Of a stretch of 55,298 nt of DNA, positions 8,434 to 16,716 are shown piece by piece. Under the pieces are notes generated by a model. It saw nothing but the letters and a program-made list of their open reading frames with translations. It did not search any database and was not told the DNA's origin. A program made the position numbers and the translations under genes. Source of the DNA: Acidobacteriaceae bacterium (lineage in GTDB: Bacteria > Acidobacteriota > Terriglobia > Terriglobales > Acidobacteriaceae); the NCBI GenBank assembly GCA_903970395.1, contig CAJCIM010000100.1:1-55298 (forward strand), written 5' to 3'. Position 1 is the first letter of the stretch. Each line of letters begins with the position of its first letter.

Positions 8434-9449
8434 CGGCGCAGCGTGACGACAAGGCCATGAGCGGTGCACGCAAAGCCGCCATACTCCTTAGCGTACTTGG
8501 CGAAGACGTTGCCGCAGAGGTCTTTCGCAACCTCGGCGAGGAAGACCTGCAGCGCGTTGCCGATGAAGTGTCGAAACTCGAACCCATTCCTGTCGAGGTT
8601 TCTGTAGGAATATTCGAAGAGTATCTGCAAAGAACAGAAGAGCAAGACTACGCATCCCACGGCGGTCTGGATCTGGCGAAGCGCCTGCTCTTCAAAGCCC
8701 TGGGTGAGGATGAGGCCAACGGTATTCTGCAGAGTCTCACGAAATCGCGAGAGAGCACGCCTGTCGAGAGACTGCAACGGGCAGATGCAGCGAAGCTGTC
8801 AAGGTTTCTCGAAGGTGAACATCCCCAGACCATCGCGCTGGTGCTTGGGCAACTTGGAGAGCGGCAAGCTTCGGCTCTGCTCATCAGTCTTCCTGCAGAT
8901 CGACGCGCGGAGGCGATCAGGCGGCTCGCCGCTTTGCGACGCTTCTCACCAGAGATGGCAGAGCGAGTCTCCCTCACACTTAGCCAGAGATTGAAGGCCT
9001 ACGGAGAGCAAGGCAAAAGGGCGTACTCGGGATTCCAAAGTGTCGCCAACATCATGAATACGATCGAGTCCAACGTCGCGGCACAGATACTGGAAGAGAT
9101 TGCCCAGGAGCAGCCGTCCCTTGCGGTGAACATCCGCGACCTGATGTTCACATTCAATGATCTTTTGGGCGTGAGCGAAACGCAGATCCGAGAGTTGACA
9201 GGTGCCGTCGATAAAAAAGTGCTCGCGGTGGCGCTGAAGGGCACCAGCGAGGACCTGAAGAACCACTTCTTCCGCACCATGTCTTCGCGCGCGGTAGAGA
9301 TGCTGAAAGAAGATATTGATTCACTGGGCCCAACGCGAAGCAAAGAGGTCCTGAAGGCACAGCAGGATATCGTTGCGCTTGCACGCAAGCTGGAGTCCGA
9401 GGGCAAGATGGTGCTAAAGGGAGAGAGCAATGATGAATTTCTCATCTAG
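8430..9449 (+). CDS. fliG: flagellar motor switch protein FliG
   Basis: FliG (339 residues) is the rotor protein that contacts the stator. The N-terminal domain (KAAILLSVLGEDVAAEVFRNL) binds FliF; the middle domain has EHPQTIALVLGQL; the C-terminal domain carries FTFNDLLGVSETQIREL and the charged helix around KKVLAVALKGTSEDLKNHFF that interacts with MotA. Length and domain order are normal. It starts in an ATGA overlap with fliF and its end overlaps the start of fliH by 20 bases, consistent with translational coupling. Confidence 0.97.
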   Translation: MTAQRDDKAMSGARKAAILLSVLGEDVAAEVFRNLGEEDLQRVADEVSKLEPIPVEVSVGIFEEYLQRTEEQDYASHGGLDLAKRLLFKALGEDEANGILQSLTKSRESTPVERLQRADAAKLSRFLEGEHPQTIALVLGQLGERQASALLISLPADRRAEAIRRLAALRRFSPEMAERVSLTLSQRLKAYGEQGKRAYSGFQSVANIMNTIESNVAAQILEEIAQEQPSLAVNIRDLMFTFNDLLGVSETQIRELTGAVDKKVLAVALKGTSEDLKNHFFRTMSSRAVEMLKEDIDSLGPTRSKEVLKAQQDIVALARKLESEGKMVLKGESNDEFLI

Positions 9450-10119
9450 CCGACAGAGTGCGGTAGAGTGGCCAGTGATGGTCAGTCCGCTGGATTATCG
9501 CGATGTCTCGATGATGATGGCTGGGGACGAAGGTCCAGCTGAGCTCGACGTTATCATGAAGCCCACAGAAGAGCCCTCGGCGCAAGAGGCTCTCACTCCG
9601 GAGGAATTGGAGGCATTGCTTTCGACGGCGAAGGCAGACGCTGTGCACGAATGTGAACAGCGTCTGCGTCGTGAGTACGACACGAAGTCTAAACAAGAGT
9701 CAGAGAAGATACAGACCGCCTTGAGTGAGTTTGTTGAGCAGCGCAAAGACTACTTCGCCCGCGTTGAGGCGGAGGTCATCCGGCTCGCACTGGCAATTGC
9801 CGCGAAGATACTGCATCGTGAGTCAGCAGCCGATCCCATGCTGGTTGCGGCGATGGTTCGCGTTGCAATCGATAGGTTGCAAGCTGGATCGCATGTTTCC
9901 ATTCGAGTAGCCGCGACAGAAGCGGGGGCGTGGACAGAGTACATGCAGCATCTACCGCACGGAATCCGGGCTGAGGTCATCGGAGATCCTCACCTGAACG
10001 CGGGGGACTGCATCATGCAGACCGGCCTTGGCTCGCTTAACTTCGGCATTGAGGCTCAGTTGAAGGAGGTCGAGCAAAACTTCTTCGATCTCCTTGCGAA
10101 ACGACCGGTACTACCATGA
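9430..10119 (+). CDS. fliH: flagellar export ATPase regulator FliH
   Basis: FliH (229 residues) holds the export ATPase FliI at the base of the export gate. The central stretch (about 70-130) is a charged helix followed by the FliH/VATPase-E-like region VIRLALAIAAKILHRE and a C-terminal domain with VRVAIDRLQAGSHVSIRVA. GGGAGAG lies just upstream of the ATG at 9430; 9433 is an equivalent second ATG. Residues near 57-66 read LTPEELEALL, similar to the EIDALL-type peptide that FliM normally carries and that this organism's FliM lacks. Confidence 0.9.
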   Translation: MMNFSSSRQSAVEWPVMVSPLDYRDVSMMMAGDEGPAELDVIMKPTEEPSAQEALTPEELEALLSTAKADAVHECEQRLRREYDTKSKQESEKIQTALSEFVEQRKDYFARVEAEVIRLALAIAAKILHRESAADPMLVAAMVRVAIDRLQAGSHVSIRVAATEAGAWTEYMQHLPHGIRAEVIGDPHLNAGDCIMQTGLGSLNFGIEAQLKEVEQNFFDLLAKRPVLP

Positions 10120-11426
10120 TTGCAACCGATTTGCTGACTCCGTTCTTCGACAACCTCACCCAGACCTCGCCACTTCGTTGGCGAGGCAAGGTAACGCAAG
10201 TTATTGGCAACCTGATTGAATCGGAGGGTCCATTCTGCGCGGTTGGTGAAGCGTGTGACATCCTCAGTGTTTCGGGAAGCAGTTACTCCGGAGAGGTGAT
10301 CGGTTTTCGTGGCTCTGCGATCCTCTCGATGGCTGTCGAGCCTCCGCATGGAATTCACCCAGGAGACTGCGTTGTCTCTCGCGGCAGACGCCCATCGATT
10401 CGCTTCAGCGACGAGCTTCTCGGCCGGGTCATCGATGCGACCGGTGTTCCGCTTGACTCCAAGGGGGACTATAAGTCGAACTGCAACATCCTGGTAGATA
10501 GCCCCGCTCCGTCACCGCTGGAGAGAACTCCGATTCGCGAGCCACTCGGCTGCGGCGTGCGCGCACTCGACGGACTGGTTACGTGCGGCAGAGGCCAGCG
10601 GCTTGGAATCTTTGGTGGCAGCGGCGTAGGTAAAAGCACGCTGCTGGGCATGATGCTGCGCGGCACAAGCGCCGATATCACTGTGTTGGCGCTGGTTGGG
10701 GAGCGTGGACGCGAGGTCGGTGAGTTTCTTGAGGTGATCGGTGAAGAAGGCCGGCGCCGATGCGTTGTTGTGGTCTCCACCTCAGACCAGTCGCCGCTAC
10801 TTCGGTTGCGTGCGGCACTCTCGGCCACCGCAATCGCAGAGCACTTCGCGGCAAAAGGGAAGAGCGTTCTATTGGTGGTCGATTCGCTGACACGCTTCGC
10901 TATGGCGCAACGCGAGATTGGCCTGGCGGCAGGAGAACCACCCACCGCGAAGGGATATACCCCGTCCGTCTTGAACATGCTGGCGCGTCTGGTTGAGCGC
11001 GCTGGCCGGTTTCCGCATGGCAGCATTACCGCCTTCTATACCGTCCTCATGGAAGGTGACGACCAACAGGATCCGGTCGCCGACACCGTCCGGTCACTGC
11101 TCGATGGACACATTATTCTCGATAGGGAACTGGCAATGCGCGGTCACTATCCTCCGATCGCAATACTCGACAGTCTGAGCCGGTTGATGCCAAGCATCGT
11201 CTCGCCTCTTCATCTGGAAAGAGCGGGAGTGTTGCGGCAGCTCTTAGCGTCTTATGCTCGGTCTGAAGACTTGATCCGTATTGGGGCCTATCAGAAGGGT
11301 TCTGATCCAGTTCTGGATCGAGCCATCGATATCATGCCGAATCTCCGTGCCTTCCTGACGCAACGGCCTCATGACGTCATCTCATTCTCTTCTGTCGTTC
11401 AATCTCTTCTCGAGGTAGGGAACTAA
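10116..11426 (+). CDS. fliI: flagellum-specific export ATPase FliI
   Basis: FliI (436 residues), an F1-β-like ATPase powering or assisting type III flagellar export. The P-loop GIFGGSGVGKSTLLGMM is followed by the type III ATPase marks GERGREVGEFLE and LLVVDSLTRFAMAQREIGLAAGEPP, and the C-terminal part has ARSEDLIRIGAYQKGSDP. It begins in an ATGA overlap with fliH and ends one base before fliJ. Nothing unusual in length or motifs. Confidence 0.97.
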   Translation: MIATDLLTPFFDNLTQTSPLRWRGKVTQVIGNLIESEGPFCAVGEACDILSVSGSSYSGEVIGFRGSAILSMAVEPPHGIHPGDCVVSRGRRPSIRFSDELLGRVIDATGVPLDSKGDYKSNCNILVDSPAPSPLERTPIREPLGCGVRALDGLVTCGRGQRLGIFGGSGVGKSTLLGMMLRGTSADITVLALVGERGREVGEFLEVIGEEGRRRCVVVVSTSDQSPLLRLRAALSATAIAEHFAAKGKSVLLVVDSLTRFAMAQREIGLAAGEPPTAKGYTPSVLNMLARLVERAGRFPHGSITAFYTVLMEGDDQQDPVADTVRSLLDGHIILDRELAMRGHYPPIAILDSLSRLMPSIVSPLHLERAGVLRQLLASYARSEDLIRIGAYQKGSDPVLDRAIDIMPNLRAFLTQRPHDVISFSSVVQSLLEVGN

Positions 11427-11427
11427 C

Positions 11428-11865
11428 ATGTCATTTCGATTTTCATTGGCAACGGTACTGCGTGTCCGCGTCCAGCGTGAGGAGCACGAAGAGCGTGTTC
11501 TGCAACAGATACTTCAGGAGATAACACGCGCACAGTCGTCGATTCAGCATCTCGACCTGGAGGTCAGTCGAGTGAACCGTGAACGCGTCGAAAGACGTTC
11601 CACCATGCAGGCTGGGCGCGATCTTCATATGGAGTCGCGCGACGTAGGGCAACTCCAGCTTTGGCGCAAAGAGCTTGAGGCACAGCTTGAGAGGTTGGAG
11701 CAGTTGAAAGAGGAACAGTTGCTGCGCTATCAGTCAGCGCGTCGTGATCGTGAGTTGCTGGCCGGGTTGCATACTCGTCAACGCGCGCTCTACGACGCGG
11801 ACAGAGCAATGCGTGAGCAGCAGACGATTGCCGATTCCTTTGTCGCACGGAGACTCCGCGGCTAG
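11428..11865 (+). CDS. fliJ: flagellar export chaperone FliJ
   Basis: FliJ (145 residues), the coiled-coil stalk-like partner of FliI. The protein is almost entirely charged α-helix (FRFSLATVLRVRVQREEHEE at the start, then Arg/Glu/Gln-rich heptads to the end), which is the family's main recognisable feature because primary sequence is poorly conserved. Its place right after fliI and the start motif support the name. A 165-base gap with a σ54-type promoter separates it from fliK, so the first operon probably ends here. Confidence 0.88.
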   Translation: MSFRFSLATVLRVRVQREEHEERVLQQILQEITRAQSSIQHLDLEVSRVNRERVERRSTMQAGRDLHMESRDVGQLQLWRKELEAQLERLEQLKEEQLLRYQSARRDRELLAGLHTRQRALYDADRAMREQQTIADSFVARRLRG

Positions 11866-12002
11866 TCAGCTTCTCGCCTCAGGCAGAGTTTGCCTAGTGG
11901 CATGCTGCACTTCTTGCCGATGTCCATCTACTTACAGTGCAAGCTCTTCGTAAACAACGCGCCATTTCAAGCACATAGCATCGGTGGAGTCTGATTCGAG
12001 TT

Positions 12003-12018
12003 TGGCAGTTGGCTTGCA
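12003..12018 (+). promoter_or_regulatory. σ54 promoter for fliK-flgD-flgE
   Basis: TGGCAGT at 12003-12009, four bases, TTGCA at 12014-12018. The GG and GC are ten bases apart and 14 of the consensus core positions fit. Initiation would fall near 12029, immediately before the GTG at 12031 proposed as the fliK start, so the leader would be close to absent. Confidence 0.78.
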
Positions 12019-12030
12019 ACTCTCCTTTGC

Positions 12031-13854
12031 GTGAATGCAGCCTCTAAACTCGCGCCAGACAATGGTGTCTCTAGCAGCACCTTGCTCGTGGATCGGAACT
12101 CGCAGCCCAAGGCCGATGCCATATTTAGCAAGCTACTGCGCGATGTCTCGAAGCCAGTAGAAATGGCGGTCGCGTATGGAACGATCCCGAGAAACGAAGG
12201 TTCTGGCCCTATGCGACAAGGTGCCCATCTGGCCGCAGAGACTACGAACGGTTACATACCAGATCTCTCGACATTGAGAACGGCCAGATTCCAGAGTGTT
12301 CGTCCGCAAAACTTTCCAATTTCGAACGGTGTCCCCGAGAAAAGTGCAATTCGTAGCTTGCAACAACGTGATGCAGTATCAGGCAAACTGAACTTGGAAA
12401 GCACGAACTCCAGGAAAGCACTTGAAGGCGCGACCGAGACCGTCGCATCTTCGACTGAGTCGTTCACTGTTCTGCCAGGTCCTCTCCCCGCGTGTTTGTT
12501 GCCGCCCACGGCAACTCCGAATATGCCTGATGCAGGGCAGCAAACAAGGGAAAGTTTCGATGAAGGTGCCACGAACATCACCTTTGAAGTCGACATTCCG
12601 CAGTGTATGTCTTCTGTTGAGTCGCTCGTACCCGCCTCTTGCGCTACGAATTCTGTGACGGTTGATAGCGCGAACACAGGTACCATGCCCGATGGCAGTC
12701 CCGCCTTGAATGGATCAGCTCAGGACCCCTCACTCAAGCCCTCAGCCATCACAATTCTCGAGCATGCGGGCGATCCGGTTCTCTCGGTGGTCAAGACGCT
12801 CTTGGAAGGTGTACCTCCACCTTCCAACGTATGGTCTTCTCAAAAGAAAGCTTCTCCTGGGTTCAATGGCGATATCGCAATTCACGCAAACGCTCAAATC
12901 CCCTCGATGTTTGCAAAGCCAACGTCAGGTAGCGCGATCACATGCAATCTCAACGATCATAATGTAGCCGAGTCATCTAGCACGATTCCCATTGCGACAA
13001 CGAGCAATTCTCTGACGGTGTTGCCTTCAGCCGTCCTGAGCCACCCCGCTCAAGGCACAGCGCAGAGCCCAAGCAACGTCATTTCCCCTGACCCAAACGC
13101 GGGCTTGGTGCAGAGATCAAATCGGACCGGTGATGATCCCAATTCCTCTGCGAAGAGTGATACTGGGCCGTGCGATACAGACACTCAGACTTCTTCACAA
13201 CAGGCTGCGGTAACGCAGCTAGGCCATCATACGGATGTGGCGACTGCCATCCTCGCACCGGCAGCTCTCTCCCCAGCGCAGACATCTTCCGTTGCCCCGT
13301 TGGCCCATGCAGCTACGCCGATGCCAGTGAAGGATGCAACTCCGGGTATCCAAACGGAGGATCCAACCTCGCGGCCGGCAATAGGCAATCAGCCTCTATC
13401 GTCACAGGGCGCACCCGACACAGCATTCACGCTGGGCACGGCGAGGCTCACCCAGCAAGTTGGGCATACGGAGATGACGATCGGGATTCACTCTACCGAG
13501 TTTGGATCAATCTCGATTCGTACATCCAGTACACGTGACCAGGTCTCTGCCGACCTGTCTGTCGACCATCATGAACTAGGCACCGCCTTGTTGAATCATC
13601 TGCCTTATATTCAAGGTCGTCTCGGCAGCGATCGTCCCATAGAGATGCGAATCCATCAATCTGGTTCATCTGACGCCCCATCCGGACAGGCTGGAGGTTC
13701 TGGAGGTGCATCCCAGGACAGTGGGCGCAGAGCGTATCCAACGCAAACCACGAACGCTCGCACTGTAGGCCCCTCGCTGATCTCTGCTGAACGACCTGAG
13801 CCACCAGGTGTGATCACACCTCATGCGGATCTTCGACTGGATGTAAGAGCCTAG
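12031..13854 (+). CDS. fliK: flagellar hook-length control protein FliK
   Basis: Large (607 residues), poorly conserved protein with a long Ser/Thr/Pro/Ala-rich N-terminal ruler region and a recognisable C-terminal FliK/Flg_hook-type domain (about 470-555: ARLTQQVGHTEMTIGIHS, then FGSISIRTSS and LGTALLNHLPYIQGRLG). FliK measures hook length and switches the export apparatus to filament substrates. Position before flgD and flgE supports the call. The start is a GTG with no ribosome-binding site and sits almost at the predicted σ54 start; no better in-frame start with a ribosome site is visible nearby. Confidence 0.82.
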   Translation: MNAASKLAPDNGVSSSTLLVDRNSQPKADAIFSKLLRDVSKPVEMAVAYGTIPRNEGSGPMRQGAHLAAETTNGYIPDLSTLRTARFQSVRPQNFPISNGVPEKSAIRSLQQRDAVSGKLNLESTNSRKALEGATETVASSTESFTVLPGPLPACLLPPTATPNMPDAGQQTRESFDEGATNITFEVDIPQCMSSVESLVPASCATNSVTVDSANTGTMPDGSPALNGSAQDPSLKPSAITILEHAGDPVLSVVKTLLEGVPPPSNVWSSQKKASPGFNGDIAIHANAQIPSMFAKPTSGSAITCNLNDHNVAESSSTIPIATTSNSLTVLPSAVLSHPAQGTAQSPSNVISPDPNAGLVQRSNRTGDDPNSSAKSDTGPCDTDTQTSSQQAAVTQLGHHTDVATAILAPAALSPAQTSSVAPLAHAATPMPVKDATPGIQTEDPTSRPAIGNQPLSSQGAPDTAFTLGTARLTQQVGHTEMTIGIHSTEFGSISIRTSSTRDQVSADLSVDHHELGTALLNHLPYIQGRLGSDRPIEMRIHQSGSSDAPSGQAGGSGGASQDSGRRAYPTQTTNARTVGPSLISAERPEPPGVITPHADLRLDVRA

Positions 13855-13881
13855 ACACTAACTTTTGAACGGAGGAAATGA

Positions 13882-14379
13882 ATGGTTCATAACATCGCCG
13901 CAAACTACTCACCGACTGCCATGCTGAGCGCCGTATCCCAACAGTCGCCGACAAAAGCAAGCACTCCCGGCTCCACTGGCAGCACCGGCACAACCGGTAG
14001 CTCTGGTACGGGAACGTCATCGAGCAGCTCGAGCAACTCTGCCACCACGGATATTGGCACGACGTTTCTGAGCCTTCTCGTCCAGGAGTTGCAGAATCAG
14101 GATCCCACGGACCCAATGGACTCGACCGCGATGGTGGGCCAGATGATCTCTCTCAACCAGCTCGATCAACTAATCAGTATCAACCAGGCAGTTGACGGCA
14201 ATCCCGGCACGTTGAACACGGGCACATCCTCAAGCACGGGCACGGGCACAACGGCCGGCAACGGCACCGCAACGGGAGCCGTCGCATCTCCGGCAAATTC
14301 AGGCACGTCGCCGGCAGCAGCCTTCAGTTCGCCACTTACTCCTCAATCATCGCAGCCCACTCAGCAGGTGGCCCACTAG
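13882..14379 (+). CDS. flgD: flagellar hook assembly scaffold FlgD (short)
   Basis: The conserved FlgD N-terminal region is present: TTFLSLLVQELQNQDPTDPM, then MVGQMISLNQLDQLISINQAV (about 53-110). It caps the growing hook. At 165 residues it is short: the C-terminal part is a Gly/Thr/Ser/Ala low-complexity tail where FlgD normally has Tudor and Fn3-like domains. GGAGGA lies six bases before the ATG at 13882. A nearer ATG at 13878 is in another frame and closes at once. flgE follows 78 bases downstream. Confidence 0.9.
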   Translation: MVHNIAANYSPTAMLSAVSQQSPTKASTPGSTGSTGTTGSSGTGTSSSSSSNSATTDIGTTFLSLLVQELQNQDPTDPMDSTAMVGQMISLNQLDQLISINQAVDGNPGTLNTGTSSSTGTGTTAGNGTATGAVASPANSGTSPAAAFSSPLTPQSSQPTQQVAH

Positions 14380-14457
14380 CAGCATTCTTCATCTGCATCG
14401 TTAACACCGGCGATACGATATCGCGTAACTCCAACCCAATCCTTCAGGAGGTTCTCC

Positions 14458-15723
14458 ATGGCGTCATTTTCGATTCCGCTCTCTGGCTTGAACGCTGCAA
14501 AGCAGCAGCTGCAGTCTATCTCCAGCAATCTCTCGAACCTTAACACCGTCGGCTATAAGAACCAGACCGTGAACTTCAGCGATCTGTTTGCGCAGGCCGC
14601 GGAGACCAGCGGCAATGGCGATCCATTGCAGATTGGGGCTGGTGTCACAACCGCCTCGACGACATCTGACTTCAGCGATGGAACGCCGACAGCTACGGGT
14701 GTCTCATCTAACATGGCGCTCTCCGGCAACGGTTTCTTTGTTACCCAGGGGGCCGGCGGCACCGATAGTTTCACCCGTGCAGGGGACTTTACAGTGAACA
14801 ATTCCGGTCAACTAGTCGCGCCGGATGGCAGTCTGGTCATGGGCTATCCCGCAGTCGACGGAGTTGTGAATACCTCCGCGGCCTTACAGCCCTTGCAGGT
14901 AGGCAGCGCCAACAGTCCCGCTGTTGCAACAACGCAGTTTCAAATCACCGCAAACCTCGATTCCAATACCGCCGTGGGCGCGTCTGGCGGAGCCAGCACG
15001 TTGAAGGTGTATGACTCGCTCGGACAATCGCACACACTTTCGGTTGCTTACACCAACGCCGGCAACAACACCTGGAACTACAGCGTTACCATTCCTTCGT
15101 CAGACTTAAGCTCCGGCGGCGCAGGCACCACGCAGGTTGCGTCCGGAACGCTTAGCTTCAACACCTCGGGCCAGTTGGTTCTGCAGGGTACACCGCCTGC
15201 GAAGTCCATCAGCCTCAATATCCCCGGCAATGGTGCGACCTTCGCTAGCGGGGCCGCGCCGATGGCGGTCAACTGGGGTCTCACTGACGGCAATGGAAAC
15301 GGCTTGATCACGCAGACGGCCTCTGCGAGCACAACCAGCGCCACTCCGCAGAATGGATATGCGAGTGGATCCCTTTCGAGCTACACAGTGCAGCCCGATG
15401 GTACCGTCGAAGGCACCTTCTCGAGCGGAGCAACGCTGGCGCTCGGTCAGGTAGCGGTCGCCTCCTTTGCCAACAACCAGGGGCTTACCAGCAACGGCAG
15501 CAATGAGTACCAGGCCACGGTGGCGTCCGGTTCCGCAGTGATAGGCGTTGCCGGAACCGGTGGCCGCGGTACCATCACAGGCGGCTCCGTCGAAGACTCC
15601 AACGTGAACATCGCCACCGAGTTTTCCAAGATGATTGTGGCGCAGCAGGCATACTCCGCGAACGCCAAGTCCATCACGACCTTCAACCAGGTGTCGCAGA
15701 CGACGATTTCCATGATCCAATGA
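14458..15723 (+). CDS. flgE: flagellar hook protein FlgE
   Basis: FlgE (421 residues) polymerises into the hook. The N-terminal rod/hook motif is GLNAAKQQLQSISSNLSNLNTVGYKNQTV; the centre has the family's hook segments (GNGFFVTQ, LKVYDSLGQSHTLSVAYTN, YTVQPDGTVEGTFSSG), and the C-terminal helix ends VEDSNVNIATEFSKMIVAQQAYSANAKSI. CAGGAGG sits eight bases before the ATG. The gene is followed by a stem-loop at 15760, probably ending the fliK-flgD-flgE unit. Confidence 0.96.
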   Translation: MASFSIPLSGLNAAKQQLQSISSNLSNLNTVGYKNQTVNFSDLFAQAAETSGNGDPLQIGAGVTTASTTSDFSDGTPTATGVSSNMALSGNGFFVTQGAGGTDSFTRAGDFTVNNSGQLVAPDGSLVMGYPAVDGVVNTSAALQPLQVGSANSPAVATTQFQITANLDSNTAVGASGGASTLKVYDSLGQSHTLSVAYTNAGNNTWNYSVTIPSSDLSSGGAGTTQVASGTLSFNTSGQLVLQGTPPAKSISLNIPGNGATFASGAAPMAVNWGLTDGNGNGLITQTASASTTSATPQNGYASGSLSSYTVQPDGTVEGTFSSGATLALGQVAVASFANNQGLTSNGSNEYQATVASGSAVIGVAGTGGRGTITGGSVEDSNVNIATEFSKMIVAQQAYSANAKSITTFNQVSQTTISMIQ

Positions 15724-15759
15724 CCAGCGCAAACCATCTTGTCTTAGCCAGGCATTAGA

Positions 15760-15795
15760 TCCCGGCGGTCGTTCTCATCGATTGCGCCGCCGGGA
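15760..15795 (+). terminator. stem-loop after flgE
   Basis: A perfect nine-base stem, TCCCGGCGG at 15760-15768 against CCGCCGGGA at 15787-15795, with an 18-base loop, followed by CTTTAA. It lies 36 bases past the flgE stop. The poor T run makes it a weak intrinsic terminator or an mRNA 3' stabiliser. The rest of the 15724-16024 gap holds the σ54-like element at 15938 and no gene I can support. Confidence 0.55.
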
Positions 15796-15937
15796 CTTTA
15801 ACAATCGGCAAGCACTCTCATGGCCTCCTCATTCATCCAACCTTGTGAAGATCGGAGGAAGCGGTTCTGGCCTGGAATCGCACCCGTTTTCGTGTTTCCC
15901 CATCGCAAGATGGCTGGCCATGCAGATCGTCGCGAAT

Positions 15938-15953
15938 TGGTCACCCAATTGCT
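15938..15953 (+). promoter_or_regulatory. candidate σ54 promoter for fliN-like/export-gate operon
   Basis: TGG at 15938-15940 and TTGCT at 15949-15953, with GG and GC ten bases apart; the middle (TCAC) departs from CACG. Initiation near 15964 would give a 60-base leader with a ribosome site GGGAG at 16011 before the ATG at 16025. Plausible but less exact than the elements at 2904 and 12003. Confidence 0.5.
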
Positions 15954-16024
15954 CTTGCTTGTGAGTGAAGACGTGAGACCTGAAAATCAGTTCTCGCTAT
16001 CTCATCGCAAGGGAGCAGTTGCGA

Positions 16025-16318
16025 ATGTCGTCTCCGCCGACTCAACCAATGATCGAATCGTCCTCGACACCGCCGCCGCCCCCGCAGCCGGACGCCGAAT
16101 CACTCTTCCCCTGGCTACCCTGTCGGTTGTCGCTGGAGATCCCCGCTCTGCACTTTACAGTAGGCGATCTGCTGTGGCTCAAACCAGGCTCGATCGTCGA
16201 GACGATCTATCACCAGAGCAGTGACCTTCCTCTGCACGTTAATGGACAGTTAGTCGGATGGACTGAGTTTGAAGTGGTGGGTGAACGATTGGCTGTGAGG
16301 TTGACAGACCTTTCATGA
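16025..16318 (+). CDS. FliN-like (SpoA-domain) switch/export protein
   Basis: A 97-residue protein whose second half is a SpoA fold like FliN: VGDLLWLKPGSIVETIYHQ, then LPLHVNGQLVGWTEFEVVGE and RLAVRLTDL. The first ~30 residues are a Pro/Ser-rich linker. It occupies the classic fliN slot just before fliO-fliP, while a second, more typical FliN is encoded at 23626 after fliM. It may be a second C-ring subunit or an export-docking paralogue. I chose ATG 16025 (GGGAG nine bases upstream) over a TTG at 16019. It overlaps the next gene by ATGA. Confidence 0.8.
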   Translation: MSSPPTQPMIESSSTPPPPPQPDAESLFPWLPCRLSLEIPALHFTVGDLLWLKPGSIVETIYHQSSDLPLHVNGQLVGWTEFEVVGERLAVRLTDLS

Positions 16319-16716
16319 ACTCATCCGTCACAAGAACGCAGGCTGTGCAGGCCCATGAGCGGTCACCTGAAATGGTCGTGTTGAACCGCACCATGGAACG
16401 GCTCAAGCCGCAGGCGAGCAGCATCCTCGCGCAGGTACTGCGATGGTTCTCCTTAAAGCGAGCAGCGCGTGCACAGGCGCATCGCTTGCAGGTGATTGAC
16501 CGAACGGTACTGGGGGAAAAGAGTTATGTCGCGGTAGTGCAGGTGGATGGCCGCCGCTTCATGCTCGGCGGAGCACAGAGCGGCATCTCGTTGCTGACAG
16601 AACTAAACCCGGCTGAGACATTCGCGGCAGTGCTCGACAAAGCGCCGAAGTCGACGAAACCGCACGCGCGGCGAACATCGAAATCTGTGAGCCCGGGCGA
16701 TGCGGTGCGTTCATGA
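16315..16716 (+). CDS. fliO: FliO-like export gate assembly protein, no membrane helix
   Basis: This 133-residue protein has the FliO cytoplasmic-domain pattern (RLQVIDRTVLGEKSYVAVVQ, then DGRRFMLGGAQSGISLLTEL at about 60-100) and sits immediately before fliP, where fliO belongs. FliO helps assemble the FliP ring. Unusually, the N-terminal part has only a short amphipathic segment (SILAQVLRWFSLKRAARAQ) and no hydrophobic stretch long enough to cross the membrane, whereas FliO normally has one transmembrane helix. It overlaps fliP by four bases. The name rests on pattern and position. Confidence 0.75.
   Translation: MNSSVTRTQAVQAHERSPEMVVLNRTMERLKPQASSILAQVLRWFSLKRAARAQAHRLQVIDRTVLGEKSYVAVVQVDGRRFMLGGAQSGISLLTELNPAETFAAVLDKAPKSTKPHARRTSKSVSPGDAVRS

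Noticed and set aside
13950-14340. Repetitive Gly/Thr/Ser codons in flgD as a CRISPR or tandem repeat
   Set aside because: Irregular low-complexity coding sequence without spaced identical repeats.
14369-14384. σ54-like GG-N10-GC spacing before flgE
   Set aside because: Only the GG and GC match; flgD is close upstream and read-through is likelier.
15820-16224. 134-codon + strand open frame after flgE
   Set aside because: Overlaps the fliN-like gene in another frame, has no ribosome site and no family pattern.
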